Assembly: GCF_009760915.1 (NCBI RefSeq)
Contig: NZ_VIDQ01000064.1
Location: forward strand, 1-44,202
DNA length: 44,202 bases
Source of the DNA: Azohydromonas aeria
Lineage (GTDB): Bacteria; Pseudomonadota; Gammaproteobacteria; Burkholderiales; Burkholderiaceae_C
Direction of reading: 5' to 3'
Each line of letters opens with the position of its first letter. The stretch's first letter is position 1. The translations under genes were made by a program, and so were the position numbers. Below are positions 36,935 through 44,202 of the stretch, one piece after another. Below the pieces are notes generated by a model. It was not told the origin of the DNA, ran no database searches, and was given only the letters and a program-made list of their open reading frames with translations.

Positions 36935-37320
36935 GGCCGGAGGGCTTCGCGCCTGAAGTGATGCGGGCGGGTGGCGGTCGGGTGGCGGGCGCTGGCGGCG
37001 GGACGGCGCGCGCGGCCTCCACGGGAACGGCGGTGGCGCGCAGCCGGCGCGGTGGGTGACCGGGTCCGCGTCCGCGAAAAAGGCGCCAGTTTACCCAGCA
37101 CCCCCCGCCACGCCGGGCCCGGGGCGCGCCGGCGACCGGTGGCGGCGCCAAAGGTTCCCGCGCGCGGCGCGATTCCGCACGGATGCGGGGGAATGCGGCC
37201 CGGGGCGCATCCGCGCCGAGGCGGGCGGCGTAACGGTCCTCAGCAGGCTCGACGCCGCCGCGAAACAGGCGGCGCGGGCGCTGCGCTTCGTTACCCACCC
37301 GACAACTCGGAGTCGCTCCC
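36935..37320. other. Non-coding divergent region between dapC and the DUF4394 gene
   Basis: 386 bases, very GC-rich, with no gene seen. It must contain the promoters of dapC (minus) and of the lipoprotein gene (plus). No strong consensus promoter, riboswitch fold or operator palindrome was found by eye. GGAG at 9 bases from 37321 is the ribosome-binding site of the lipoprotein gene. Confidence 0.55.
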
Positions 37321-38961
37321 ATGCTGTTCCACAAGAAGACCCTCACCGCCGCGGCCGCCGCCGCGCTCGTCCTGTCGCTGGCCGCCTGCGGCGGCAGCGG
37401 CGATGACGACGACGATGCCCCCCCGCCGCCGGTGGCCGTGGGCGACACGGTGCTGCTGACCGCCTCCGGGCGGCTGCTGTCCTTCGACCGCGCCACGCCC
37501 GGCACGCAGGTCGGCAGCGTGGCCGTCACCGGGCTGGCCGCCGGCGAGACGCTGCTGGGCATCGACGTGCGCCCGGCCGACGGGCAGCTCTACGCGCTGT
37601 CCAGTGCCGGGCGGCTCTACACGCTCGATCCCGCCACCGGCGCGGCAACGCTCAAGTCCACGCTCGTGGCCGACGCCGCCGACACGAGCGCGCCCTTCAC
37701 CGCGCTGGCCGGCACGCGCTTCGGCGTGGACTTCAACCCGGTGGCCGACCGGCTGCGCGTGGTCGGCGACACCGGCCAGAACCTGCGCATCAACGTGGAC
37801 AGCGGCGCCACCATCACCGACGGCGCCATCGCCGCGCCGGCCGGCACCACGGCCAGCGTCACGGCCGCGGCCTACACCAACAGCTTCGCCGGCACCGCCA
37901 CCACGCTGCTCTACGACATCGACGCCGCCACCGGCCGGCTGCACGTGCAGAACCCGCCCAACGACGGCGTGCTCGACGCCGGCGTGGCGCTGGGCGTGAC
38001 GGGCACGGCCGTCAACGGCTTCGACATCGATGCCGCCAACAACCAGGGCTACGTGGTGCTGGAGTCCGGCGGCGCGCGCACGCTGCACCGCATCGACCTG
38101 GCCGCGGCCACGCCCACGGTCACGGCGCTGGGCGCGGTGGGCGGGGGCGAGGCGGTCGTGGGCCTGGCGCTGCGCCAGGCCGCGCGCGCCACCGCCTGGG
38201 GCCTGACCACCGACAACCGGCTCGTGAGCTTCGACCCGCGCGCGCCCGGCACGCTCACCGGCAACGTCGCCATCACCGGGCTGGCCGCGGGCGAGACGGT
38301 GGCGGGCATCGACTTCCGGCCCGCCGACGGCCGGCTCTACGCGCTGGCGCGGCTGGGCACGGGCGGGCGGCTCTACACCATCGACCCGGCCACCGGCGCG
38401 GCCACGGCCGGGCCGGCGCTGGTCAACAGCCCGGCCAACGCCGTGCCCTTCGCCGGCCTGGCCGGCACGGCCTTCAGCGTGGACTTCAACCCCGCGGCCG
38501 ACCGGCTGCGCGTGATCGGCGACGGCGGCCAGAGCCTGCGCATCAACGTGGCCGACGGCGGGGTGCTGGTGGACGGCAGCGTCAACCGCGCCGGCACGCC
38601 CACGCCGGTGGCGGCCGCGGCCTACACCAACAACTTCGCCATGACGGTGCCCGCGACCACGCTGTTCGACCTGGACGCCGCCGCCGACGTGCTGGCGCGG
38701 CAGGACCCGCCCAACGCCGGCACGCTGGTGGACGTGGGCGCGCTGGGGCTGGACATCGGCGCGGCGGCCTTCGACATCGCCGGCGGCGGCAACGCCGCCT
38801 ACGCGGCCTTCGGCACGGCGGGCACGGGGCCGTTCTCGCTGTACGCGGTGTCGCTGGCCACCGGCGCGGCCACGCCGCTGCCCGCCGCGGGCGGGGCCGC
38901 CTCGCAGATCGGCGGCCCCACGGGGCCGGCGCTGCTGGACATCGCCGTGCGGGTGCAATGA
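37321..38961 (+). CDS. Lipoprotein with two tandem DUF4394 domains
   Basis: A 546-residue exported lipoprotein. The signal peptide ends in lipobox LSLAAC with Cys23, followed by GGSGDDDDDAPPPP, an acidic and proline linker. The rest is two repeats of a DUF4394 domain (about 40-275 and 285-546), which share GLAAGET, GID(V/F)RPADG(Q/R)LYAL, RLYT(L/I)DPATGAAT, DFNP(V/A)ADRLRV(V/I)G and AAAYTN. The domain is a predicted WD-like beta-propeller of unknown function found in cell-surface and secreted proteins. The two repeats could form one continuous propeller. It is transcribed away from dapC and ends at a strong terminator, so it is monocistronic. Ligand and role are unknown. Confidence 0.88.
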   Translation: MLFHKKTLTAAAAAALVLSLAACGGSGDDDDDAPPPPVAVGDTVLLTASGRLLSFDRATPGTQVGSVAVTGLAAGETLLGIDVRPADGQLYALSSAGRLYTLDPATGAATLKSTLVADAADTSAPFTALAGTRFGVDFNPVADRLRVVGDTGQNLRINVDSGATITDGAIAAPAGTTASVTAAAYTNSFAGTATTLLYDIDAATGRLHVQNPPNDGVLDAGVALGVTGTAVNGFDIDAANNQGYVVLESGGARTLHRIDLAAATPTVTALGAVGGGEAVVGLALRQAARATAWGLTTDNRLVSFDPRAPGTLTGNVAITGLAAGETVAGIDFRPADGRLYALARLGTGGRLYTIDPATGAATAGPALVNSPANAVPFAGLAGTAFSVDFNPAADRLRVIGDGGQSLRINVADGGVLVDGSVNRAGTPTPVAAAAYTNNFAMTVPATTLFDLDAAADVLARQDPPNAGTLVDVGALGLDIGAAAFDIAGGGNAAYAAFGTAGTGPFSLYAVSLATGAATPLPAAGGAASQIGGPTGPALLDIAVRVQ

Positions 38962-39002
38962 GGGAGTGAGAGGTCCAGACGGTTCAATGCGTCTGGGAGC
39001 TT

Positions 39003-39036
39003 GCCGGCGGGTCGGTCATGCCCGCCGGCTTTTTTT
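39003..39036 (+). terminator. Intrinsic terminator of the DUF4394 lipoprotein gene
   Basis: A perfect 9-bp stem, GCCGGCGGG with CCCGCCGGC, loop of nine bases, then seven T. Lies 42 bases after the stop codon and faces the convergent SET-domain gene. Confidence 0.92.
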
Positions 39037-39061
39037 GTCTTGACCGGCGCCGGCGGCCGGG

Positions 39062-39556
39062 TCAGAGCTTTCCGACGCAGTTGGGCGCGCCGCACTGGCA
39101 GCGCAGCTTGCCCTCGTGGTGCGTCTCGCCGTAGTTCACCGTGATCTCCTCGCCGGGCACGATGGCGCGCAGCGCGTAGAACTCGACGCGCCCCTGGCGG
39201 ATGCACAGCCGCGCGTTGGGCGAGCAGGAGTGGTTGGTGAATCGCATCGGGTCGGTGGAGCGGTGGAAGTCGATGGCCTTCTTCTCCGACACCTCCACGA
39301 TCATCACGCGCTCGTGGCGCGTGGCGCGGATGCGCGCGGCCTCGACGCTGATCGACTCGCCGCGGATCTCGCCGATCTTGACCCGCGGCGGGATCGGCTC
39401 CTTCGCGAACACGCCATGCCCGTCGATGAGGCTGCGCTGCACCAGCACGTCGAATTTCTGCCAGGGCGGCCGCACCACCGGCGGCGCGGCCGCGGGCTCA
39501 TTGCCTGAGCCTGCGGCGGCAGGTGCGGACGCGGCGTCGTCGTGCGGCTGGGCCAT
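39062..39556 (-). CDS. Small SET-domain protein lysine methyltransferase
   Basis: A 164-residue protein that is almost entirely a SET domain after a disordered 30-residue Ala/Pro N-terminus. Motifs: RSLIDGHGVFA (41-51), NHSCSPNA (108-115, SAM and catalytic pseudoknot), GEEITVNYG (135-143), and a post-SET zinc cluster Cys153, Cys155, Cys160, whose fourth zinc ligand would be Cys111 of the pseudoknot. All residues needed for SAM-dependent lysine methylation appear present. Bacterial SET proteins modify basic chromatin-like or other proteins; a chlamydial one acts on the histone H1-like Hc1. It starts 8 bases after the queF stop on the same strand, so the two are probably one operon. Its substrate is unknown; the Lys/Ala-rich tail of the neighbouring QueF is a candidate (inference). 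Confidence 0.9.
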   Translation of the reverse strand: MAQPHDDAASAPAAAGSGNEPAAAPPVVRPPWQKFDVLVQRSLIDGHGVFAKEPIPPRVKIGEIRGESISVEAARIRATRHERVMIVEVSEKKAIDFHRSTDPMRFTNHSCSPNARLCIRQGRVEFYALRAIVPGEEITVNYGETHHEGKLRCQCGAPNCVGKL

Positions 39557-39564
39557 GGCGGGGC

Positions 39565-40122
39565 TTACAGCAGGCCGCGCTCTTCGGCGTGCGCGGGCAG
39601 GTCCACGCGCGGCTGCGGCTTCCAGCCGCGCTTGCGGTGCTCGGCCACGACGTTGGTGTAGATGCCGCCGCGCACGTACCACTTGGCGGTGATGCGCGCG
39701 TAGCGCGGCTTCGTCGCCTTCACGATGTCGTCGAGGATGGTGTTGGTCACCTTCTCGTGGAACGCGCCTTCGTTGCGGTAGCTCCAGAAGTACATCTTCA
39801 GGCTCTTGAGCTCCACGCACAGCTCGTCCGCGATCATGTCGATCGTGAAGTGCGCGAAGTCGGGCTGGCCGGTGAGCGGGCAGTGGCAGGTGAACTCGGG
39901 CACCTGGAACTGGATCACGTAGTCGCGGTCCGGCGCCGGGTTGGGGAACACGTGCAGCTCCTTGCTCGGGGCGCTAGGCGGGTTCGGCGGCATCTGGCGC
40001 TGGCGGCTGGCGGGCAGCTTCCCGGCGGCGGTCTTCTTGCGGGATGCGGCGGGGGCGGCGGTCTTGGCGGCTGTGCGGGCGGCGGCCTTCTTGGCGGCGG
40101 GTGCCGCGGTCTTGCTGGGCAT
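39565..40122 (-). CDS. queF: NADPH-dependent preQ0 reductase QueF with an H1-like N-terminal tail
   Basis: A 185-residue protein. Residues 45-185 are a standard unimodular QueF, which reduces 7-cyano-7-deazaguanine to preQ1 in queuosine synthesis. The nucleophile is Cys81 and the proton donor Asp88 in FTCHCPLTGQPDFA, and the QueF motif ELKSLKMYFWSYRNEGAFHE follows. Residues 1-43 are an unusual tail made almost only of Lys, Arg, Ala, Pro, Thr and Ser (PAAKKAAARTAAKTAAPAAS), like the tails of bacterial histone H1-like proteins. If translation begins at Met44 the tail is absent, but neither start has a good ribosome-binding site and the tail frame is cleanly open, so 40122 is preferred. No preQ1 riboswitch was recognised upstream. 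Confidence 0.9.
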   Translation of the reverse strand: MPSKTAAPAAKKAAARTAAKTAAPAASRKKTAAGKLPASRQRQMPPNPPSAPSKELHVFPNPAPDRDYVIQFQVPEFTCHCPLTGQPDFAHFTIDMIADELCVELKSLKMYFWSYRNEGAFHEKVTNTILDDIVKATKPRYARITAKWYVRGGIYTNVVAEHRKRGWKPQPRVDLPAHAEERGLL

Positions 40123-40281
40123 TTGAAAGAACTTCGAAAGGATTCGTGACCGCCGGGGCGGCGAGGGGCGCGATGGTATCATCCGGCCCGCTTCAGCCTG
40201 GCGCGCCCGCGCTAATTTCCCTTAGGAATCAACTACTTGGCATGCGGCGGTGAATATCCGCCAAGGCCACGGCGCTTTTGC

Positions 40282-43200
40282 ATGCGGCTCAACCAGATCA
40301 AGCTCTCCGGTTTCAAGTCTTTCGCCGAACCGACCACCTTCCAGTTGCCCGGGCAGCTCGTGGGCGTGGTCGGCCCCAATGGCTGCGGCAAGTCCAACAT
40401 CATGGACGCGGTGCGCTGGGTGCTGGGCGAATCGAAGGCCAGCGAGCTGCGCGGCGAGTCGATGCAGGACGTGATCTTCAACGGCTCGGGCAACCGCAAG
40501 CCCGCCAGCCGCGCCAGCGTCGAGCTGGTCTTCGACAACGCCAGCGCGCGTGCCGGCGGCCCGTGGAGCCGCTATGGCGAGATCGCCGTCAAGCGCGTGC
40601 TCACGCGTGACGGCACCAGCAGCTACTACATCAACAACCAGCCCGTGCGCCGGCGCGACGTGCAGGACGTGTTCCTCGGCACCGGCCTCGGGCCCCGTGC
40701 CTACGCCATCATCGGCCAGGGCACCATCAGCCGGATCATCGAGAGCAAGCCCGAGGAGCTGCGCCTCTTCCTCGAAGAGGCCGCCGGCGTGTCGAAGTAC
40801 AAGGAGCGCCGCCGCGAGACCGAAGCCCGGCTGCGCGACACGCGCGAGAACCTGCTGCGCGTCGAGGACATCCTGCGCGAGCTCAACAGCAACCTCGCCA
40901 AGCTGGAGAAGCAGGCCGAGGTCGCCGAGCGCTACACGAAGCTGCAGGAGCAGGGCACGCTCAAGCTGCACCAGCTCTGGTTCCTCAAGCACCGCGACGC
41001 GAGCATCGAGGAAGAGCGCGTCAAGGCCGCCATCGTCGAGGCGCAGGCCGTGCTGGCGCAGCGCATGGAAGAGCTGGCCCAGGTCGAGGCCGAGCTGGAG
41101 GAGGTCAAGGGCGCGCACCTGGCCGCCAGCGACGCGCTGCACGTCGAGCAGGGGCGGCTGTCCGAAGCGGCGCTGGAGGTGAGCCGGCTGGAGGAGCGCA
41201 TCCGCTACGTGGCCGAGGGCCGCGAGCGGGCGCAGCAGCGCCTGGATGAGTTGCGCGCGCAGGACGCGCAATGGAGCGCGCGGCGCGAGCAGGCCGCCGA
41301 GGAGCTGGAGCTCATCGCGGAAAGGATCGCCGTGGCCGAGGAGCAGGCCGAGGTGCTGGCGGCGCAGGCCGAGGAGCAGGCCGAGCGTCTGCCCGAGGCC
41401 GAGGAGGCGCAGCGCGAAGCCGCCGCCCGCGTCGCGGCGAAGCACCAGCGCGTGGTGCTGGTGCAGCAGCAGCTGCAACTGCTGGCCGCCGACGGCCGCC
41501 ACATGCAGGAGCAGCAGCGCCAGATCAACAGTCGGCGCGAGCGCTTGCACGGCGAAGGCAAGGCGCTGCAGGTGCCCGACGCCGACGAGCTGGCCGAGCT
41601 GCAGCAGCGCAGCGAGGACGCCGCCGCGACGCAGGCGCAGATCGAGGAGCAGCTGCACGCCCTCGGCGAGGACGTGCCGCAGCTCGACGCCGCGCGGCGC
41701 GAGGCGCAGCAGGCGCTCAATGCCGAGAGCGCGCGCCAGGCCCAGGTCACCGCGCGGCTGCAGGCGCTGCGCGCGCTGCAGGAGAAGGTACAGACCGAGG
41801 GCAAGCTCAAGCCCTGGCTGGCCAAGCACGGCCTGGACAGCCTGCAGGGGCTGTGGAAGCAGCTGCACATCGAGCCGGGCTGGGAGACGGCGCTGGAGTC
41901 GGCGCTGCGCGAGCGGCTCTCCGCGCTGCCCGTGGGGCGGCTCGACACCGTGCGCGCCTTCGAACGCGACGCGCCGCCGGCGAAGCTGGCCTTCTATCAC
42001 GCGCCCGACGCGGCGCTGGCCAGCACGCACCGCACGCTGCCGCGGCTGTCCGAGCTGCTGCGGCTCACCGACAAGGGGCTGCAGGCGCTGCTGGCCGACT
42101 GGCTCGAAGGCATCTACACCGCGCCGAACCTGGAAGAGGCGCTCAGGAGCCGCGAGGCGCTGACGCACGGCGAGTGGATCGTCACCCGCGACGGCCATGC
42201 CGTGTCGCAGTACGCCGTGAGCTTCTATGCCCCGGACAGCGAGCAGGCCGGGCTGCTGCAGCGCGCGCAGGAGATCGAGCAGTTGCAGGCGCAACAGGCC
42301 GAGGCCGCGCGCGCCGTGGAGGAGGCCCAGGCGCGCCAGCGCCGCGCCGAGAGCGCCTACGGCGAGGCCGCGCAGCAGCTGGGCACGCTGCGGCGCAGCG
42401 CGGCCGAGGCGCAGACTCAGGCGCACAAGCTGCACGTCGAGTGGTTCAAGCTGCACCAGCAGGCGCAGGCCGCGGCCGGGCGCAAGGCGCAGCTGCAGGA
42501 CGAAGTCGCGGAGCTGGACGCGCAGCTCGAAGCGCTGGCCGCGCGCCAGGCCGAGGACGAGGCGAAGTTCGAAGAGCTGGACCTGCAGCTGGCGCAGGTG
42601 CAGGAAGACGAGGCCGCCGCGCAGGAGCATGCCGCGCAGGCGGAAGGCCGCGTGGCGCAGGCCCGCGAGCAGCTGCGCGCGCTGGAGCGGCGCGCGCAGG
42701 AAGCGCAGTTCGAGACCCGATCCCTGGCCGCGCGCCGCGGCGAGCTGCAGCGTGCGCTGGAGACGGCCGCGCGCCAGCTGCAGGACAACGCGCAGGCCGC
42801 GTCGCAGGTGGCCATCGAGCTGGCGGCGTTCGATGACGCCGCCGCGCAGGAAGGGCTGACGCAGGCGCTGGCCTTGCGGCGCGAGCGCGAGCAGGCGCTG
42901 GCCGCGCAGCGCCGCGGCTACGACGAGCTCAGCCTGCGGCTGCGCCAGTGCGACGAGCGCCGGCTGATGGTCGAGCGCGGGCTGCAGCCGCTGCGCGACC
43001 AGATCACGCGGCTGCAGCTGGAGCAGCAGGCCGCCACCCTCGGCGGCGCCCAGTACCTGGAGCAGCTGACCCACGCGCATGCCGACCTGGCCGCGATCCA
43101 GCGCTCGGTCGAAGCCGGGCAAGTGAAATTGTGGGGACTGCAGGGCGAGATCGACCGCATCCAGCGCGAGATCACCGGCCTGGGCGCGGTGAACCTGGCC

Positions 43201-43797
43201 GCGCTGGAGGAGCTGGGCGCGGCGCGCGAGCGCAAGGAGTTCCTCGACAAGCAGTACGCCGACCTGACGGATGCGATCGGCACGCTGGAGGACGCGATCC
43301 GGCGCATCGACCTGGAGACGCGCGAGCTGCTGTCGAGCACGTTCGACCGTGTCAACGAGGGTTTCGGGACCATGTTCCCGAGCCTGTTCGGCGGCGGGCA
43401 GGCGCGGCTGGTGATGACGGGCTCGGAGATCCTGGACGCCGGCGTGCAGGTGATGGCGCAACCGCCGGGCAAGAAGAACAGCACCATCCACCTGCTTTCC
43501 GGCGGGGAGAAGGCGCTCACCGCCATCGCGCTGGTGTTCGCCATCTTCCAGCTGAACCCGGCGCCGTTCTGCCTGCTCGACGAAGTCGATGCGCCGCTGG
43601 ACGATGCCAACACCGAGCGCTATGCGCGCCTGGTGACGAAGATGAGCCAGGCCACGCAGTTCCTGTTCATCAGCCATAACAAGATCGCCATGGAAATGGC
43701 GCAGCAGCTCGTGGGCGTGACCATGCAGGAGCAGGGTGTGTCACGCATCGTTGCCGTGGACATGGAGGCGGCGCTCGGCATGGCCGAATCCGCCTGA
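40282..43797 (+). CDS. smc: Chromosome partition protein Smc
   Basis: A 1171-residue SMC ATPase. The N-terminal head has Walker A GPNGCGKSN (31-39); two long coiled-coil arms (about 170-500 and 670-1000; very Glu/Ala/Gln/Arg-rich) flank a hinge (about 510-660; LAKHGLDSLQGLWKQLHIEP region). The C-terminal head has signature LLSGGEKALTAIAL and Walker B CLLDEVDAPLDD. The dimer, with ScpA and ScpB, organises and segregates chromosomes. Start 40282 (MRLNQIKLSGFKSFAEPTTF) is the canonical SMC N-terminus; an open in-frame extension of 15 codons is rejected. Followed by zipA, the usual betaproteobacterial order. Confidence 0.97.
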   Translation: MRLNQIKLSGFKSFAEPTTFQLPGQLVGVVGPNGCGKSNIMDAVRWVLGESKASELRGESMQDVIFNGSGNRKPASRASVELVFDNASARAGGPWSRYGEIAVKRVLTRDGTSSYYINNQPVRRRDVQDVFLGTGLGPRAYAIIGQGTISRIIESKPEELRLFLEEAAGVSKYKERRRETEARLRDTRENLLRVEDILRELNSNLAKLEKQAEVAERYTKLQEQGTLKLHQLWFLKHRDASIEEERVKAAIVEAQAVLAQRMEELAQVEAELEEVKGAHLAASDALHVEQGRLSEAALEVSRLEERIRYVAEGRERAQQRLDELRAQDAQWSARREQAAEELELIAERIAVAEEQAEVLAAQAEEQAERLPEAEEAQREAAARVAAKHQRVVLVQQQLQLLAADGRHMQEQQRQINSRRERLHGEGKALQVPDADELAELQQRSEDAAATQAQIEEQLHALGEDVPQLDAARREAQQALNAESARQAQVTARLQALRALQEKVQTEGKLKPWLAKHGLDSLQGLWKQLHIEPGWETALESALRERLSALPVGRLDTVRAFERDAPPAKLAFYHAPDAALASTHRTLPRLSELLRLTDKGLQALLADWLEGIYTAPNLEEALRSREALTHGEWIVTRDGHAVSQYAVSFYAPDSEQAGLLQRAQEIEQLQAQQAEAARAVEEAQARQRRAESAYGEAAQQLGTLRRSAAEAQTQAHKLHVEWFKLHQQAQAAAGRKAQLQDEVAELDAQLEALAARQAEDEAKFEELDLQLAQVQEDEAAAQEHAAQAEGRVAQAREQLRALERRAQEAQFETRSLAARRGELQRALETAARQLQDNAQAASQVAIELAAFDDAAAQEGLTQALALRREREQALAAQRRGYDELSLRLRQCDERRLMVERGLQPLRDQITRLQLEQQAATLGGAQYLEQLTHAHADLAAIQRSVEAGQVKLWGLQGEIDRIQREITGLGAVNLAALEELGAARERKEFLDKQYADLTDAIGTLEDAIRRIDLETRELLSSTFDRVNEGFGTMFPSLFGGGQARLVMTGSEILDAGVQVMAQPPGKKNSTIHLLSGGEKALTAIALVFAIFQLNPAPFCLLDEVDAPLDDANTERYARLVTKMSQATQFLFISHNKIAMEMAQQLVGVTMQEQGVSRIVAVDMEAALGMAESA

Positions 43798-43847
43798 CAC
43801 TGATCCCCGCCTGAAACCGATTCGAAGAAAACGCCAAGGGACCCCTG

Positions 43848-44202
43848 ATGCCTTCGATGAGCCTGACCCTCGCCCTGTCCATCCTTGCCGGCGTGGTGCT
43901 GTTGCTGCTGGTGGTGCAAAGCATCTGGAGCGCGCGCAAGAACGCGCCGCGCCGGGCCGATCCCGCCGCGGCCACGCCCGCGGCGCCGCGCGTGGAGCCG
44001 CCGCTGGGCGGAGACATGGTGGCCGCGCCGGCGCCCGTGCCGGCGGGCGCGCAGGGCGCGGAGCTGGTGGACGCACGCCACGGCGGCGACGCCGCGACGG
44101 CCGCCGCCGGCGTGGCCGTGGGCCTGGCGGCCGAGGCCGTGGCCCCGGGCGGGGACCCGGCCGCGGAGCCGTCCGCGCCCGGGGCCGGCGGCATGGCGGG
44201 CG
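43848..44202 (+). CDS. zipA: Cell division protein ZipA-like (partial, N-terminal part)
   Basis: The first 118 codons of a gene running off the window. The N-terminus MPSMSLTLALSILAGVVLLL is a single membrane helix (about residues 5-25), followed by a short basic segment (SIWSARKNAPRR) and a long Ala/Pro/Gly-rich linker, exactly the layout of ZipA before its C-terminal FtsZ-binding domain, which is not in view. Position 50 bases downstream of smc supports the call, since smc-zipA-ligA is common in Burkholderiales. ZipA tethers FtsZ to the inner membrane at the division site. AAGGGA lies about 7 bases before the ATG. Confidence 0.82.
   Translation, partial: MPSMSLTLALSILAGVVLLLLVVQSIWSARKNAPRRADPAAATPAAPRVEPPLGGDMVAAPAPVPAGAQGAELVDARHGGDAATAAAGVAVGLAAEAVAPGGDPAAEPSAPGAGGMAG

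Noticed and set aside
40123..40281. preQ1 riboswitch or strong divergent promoter between queF and smc
   Set aside because: No preQ1-type fold was seen on the queF strand. A TATCAT at 40177-40182 resembles a -10 box but lacks a convincing -35 partner, so it was not listed.
40222..43677. Minus-strand open frame of 1151 codons across smc
   Set aside because: A mirror of the smc coiled-coil codons (Leu/Arg/Gln/Ala bias); no family match, and smc is clearly the real gene.

Overview
The window is GC-rich DNA from a betaproteobacterium, most likely order Burkholderiales (Comamonadaceae or the Rubrivivax/Leptothrix group). This rests on gene content and order: rimP-nusA-infB-rbfA-truB-typA, a dapC-dapD-dapE-prmB-yheS run, smc followed by zipA, a TRAP/gluconokinase/LacI sugar-acid module, and two REP-like hairpin families of the kind scattered through Comamonadaceae genomes. 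The species cannot be named from sequence alone.

Layout. 1-3040: a probable gluconate module, with gluconokinase and TRAP-transporter genes on the minus strand divergent from a LacI-family regulator, and palindromic operators between them. 3358-5970: an orphan CHASE/PAS histidine kinase, a shared terminator, then tRNA-Ser(GGA). 6290-7696: an SPFH (stomatin/QmcA-like) plus NfeD-like membrane pair. 7808-10069: a PLP-dependent Arg/Lys/Orn decarboxylase, sharing a bidirectional terminator with fabI. 11040-19770: the transcription/translation cluster rimP, nusA, infB, rbfA, truB, typA, with a consensus promoter and a terminator-like hairpin in its leader. 19977-24349: an EamA permease, dusA, a PLD-type cardiolipin synthase preceded by a 15-codon leader ORF, and a second EamA permease. 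24454-25239: an aquaporin Z gene lacking its first membrane helix.

25120-30620 looks like an accessory insertion. It has AT-richer edges. Inside are a large STAND ATPase/SARP-type regulator (MalT-like front, winged helix and BTAD at the C-terminus), a SemiSWEET-like three-helix membrane protein, an unrecognised 143-residue protein, and the ruins of a zeta-type (COG4185) toxin gene with its frameshifted small partner. 30622-36934 is the minus-strand dapC-dapD-dapE-prmB-yheS run for lysine/peptidoglycan precursor synthesis, with an inverted REP-like pair between dapD and dapE. 37321-38961 encodes a lipoprotein with two DUF4394 repeats. 39062-40122 pairs queF, whose product carries a histone H1-like Lys/Ala-rich N-terminal tail, with a small SET-domain lysine methyltransferase gene 8 bp downstream. 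40282-44202 is smc and the start of zipA.

Most of the window is housekeeping. The parts most likely to hold something undescribed are the QueF-tail/SET-methyltransferase pair, the STAND-SARP regulator with its two small convergent genes, the broken toxin-antitoxin locus, and the leader elements before rimP and cls. All functional links between neighbours are inferences from gene position.
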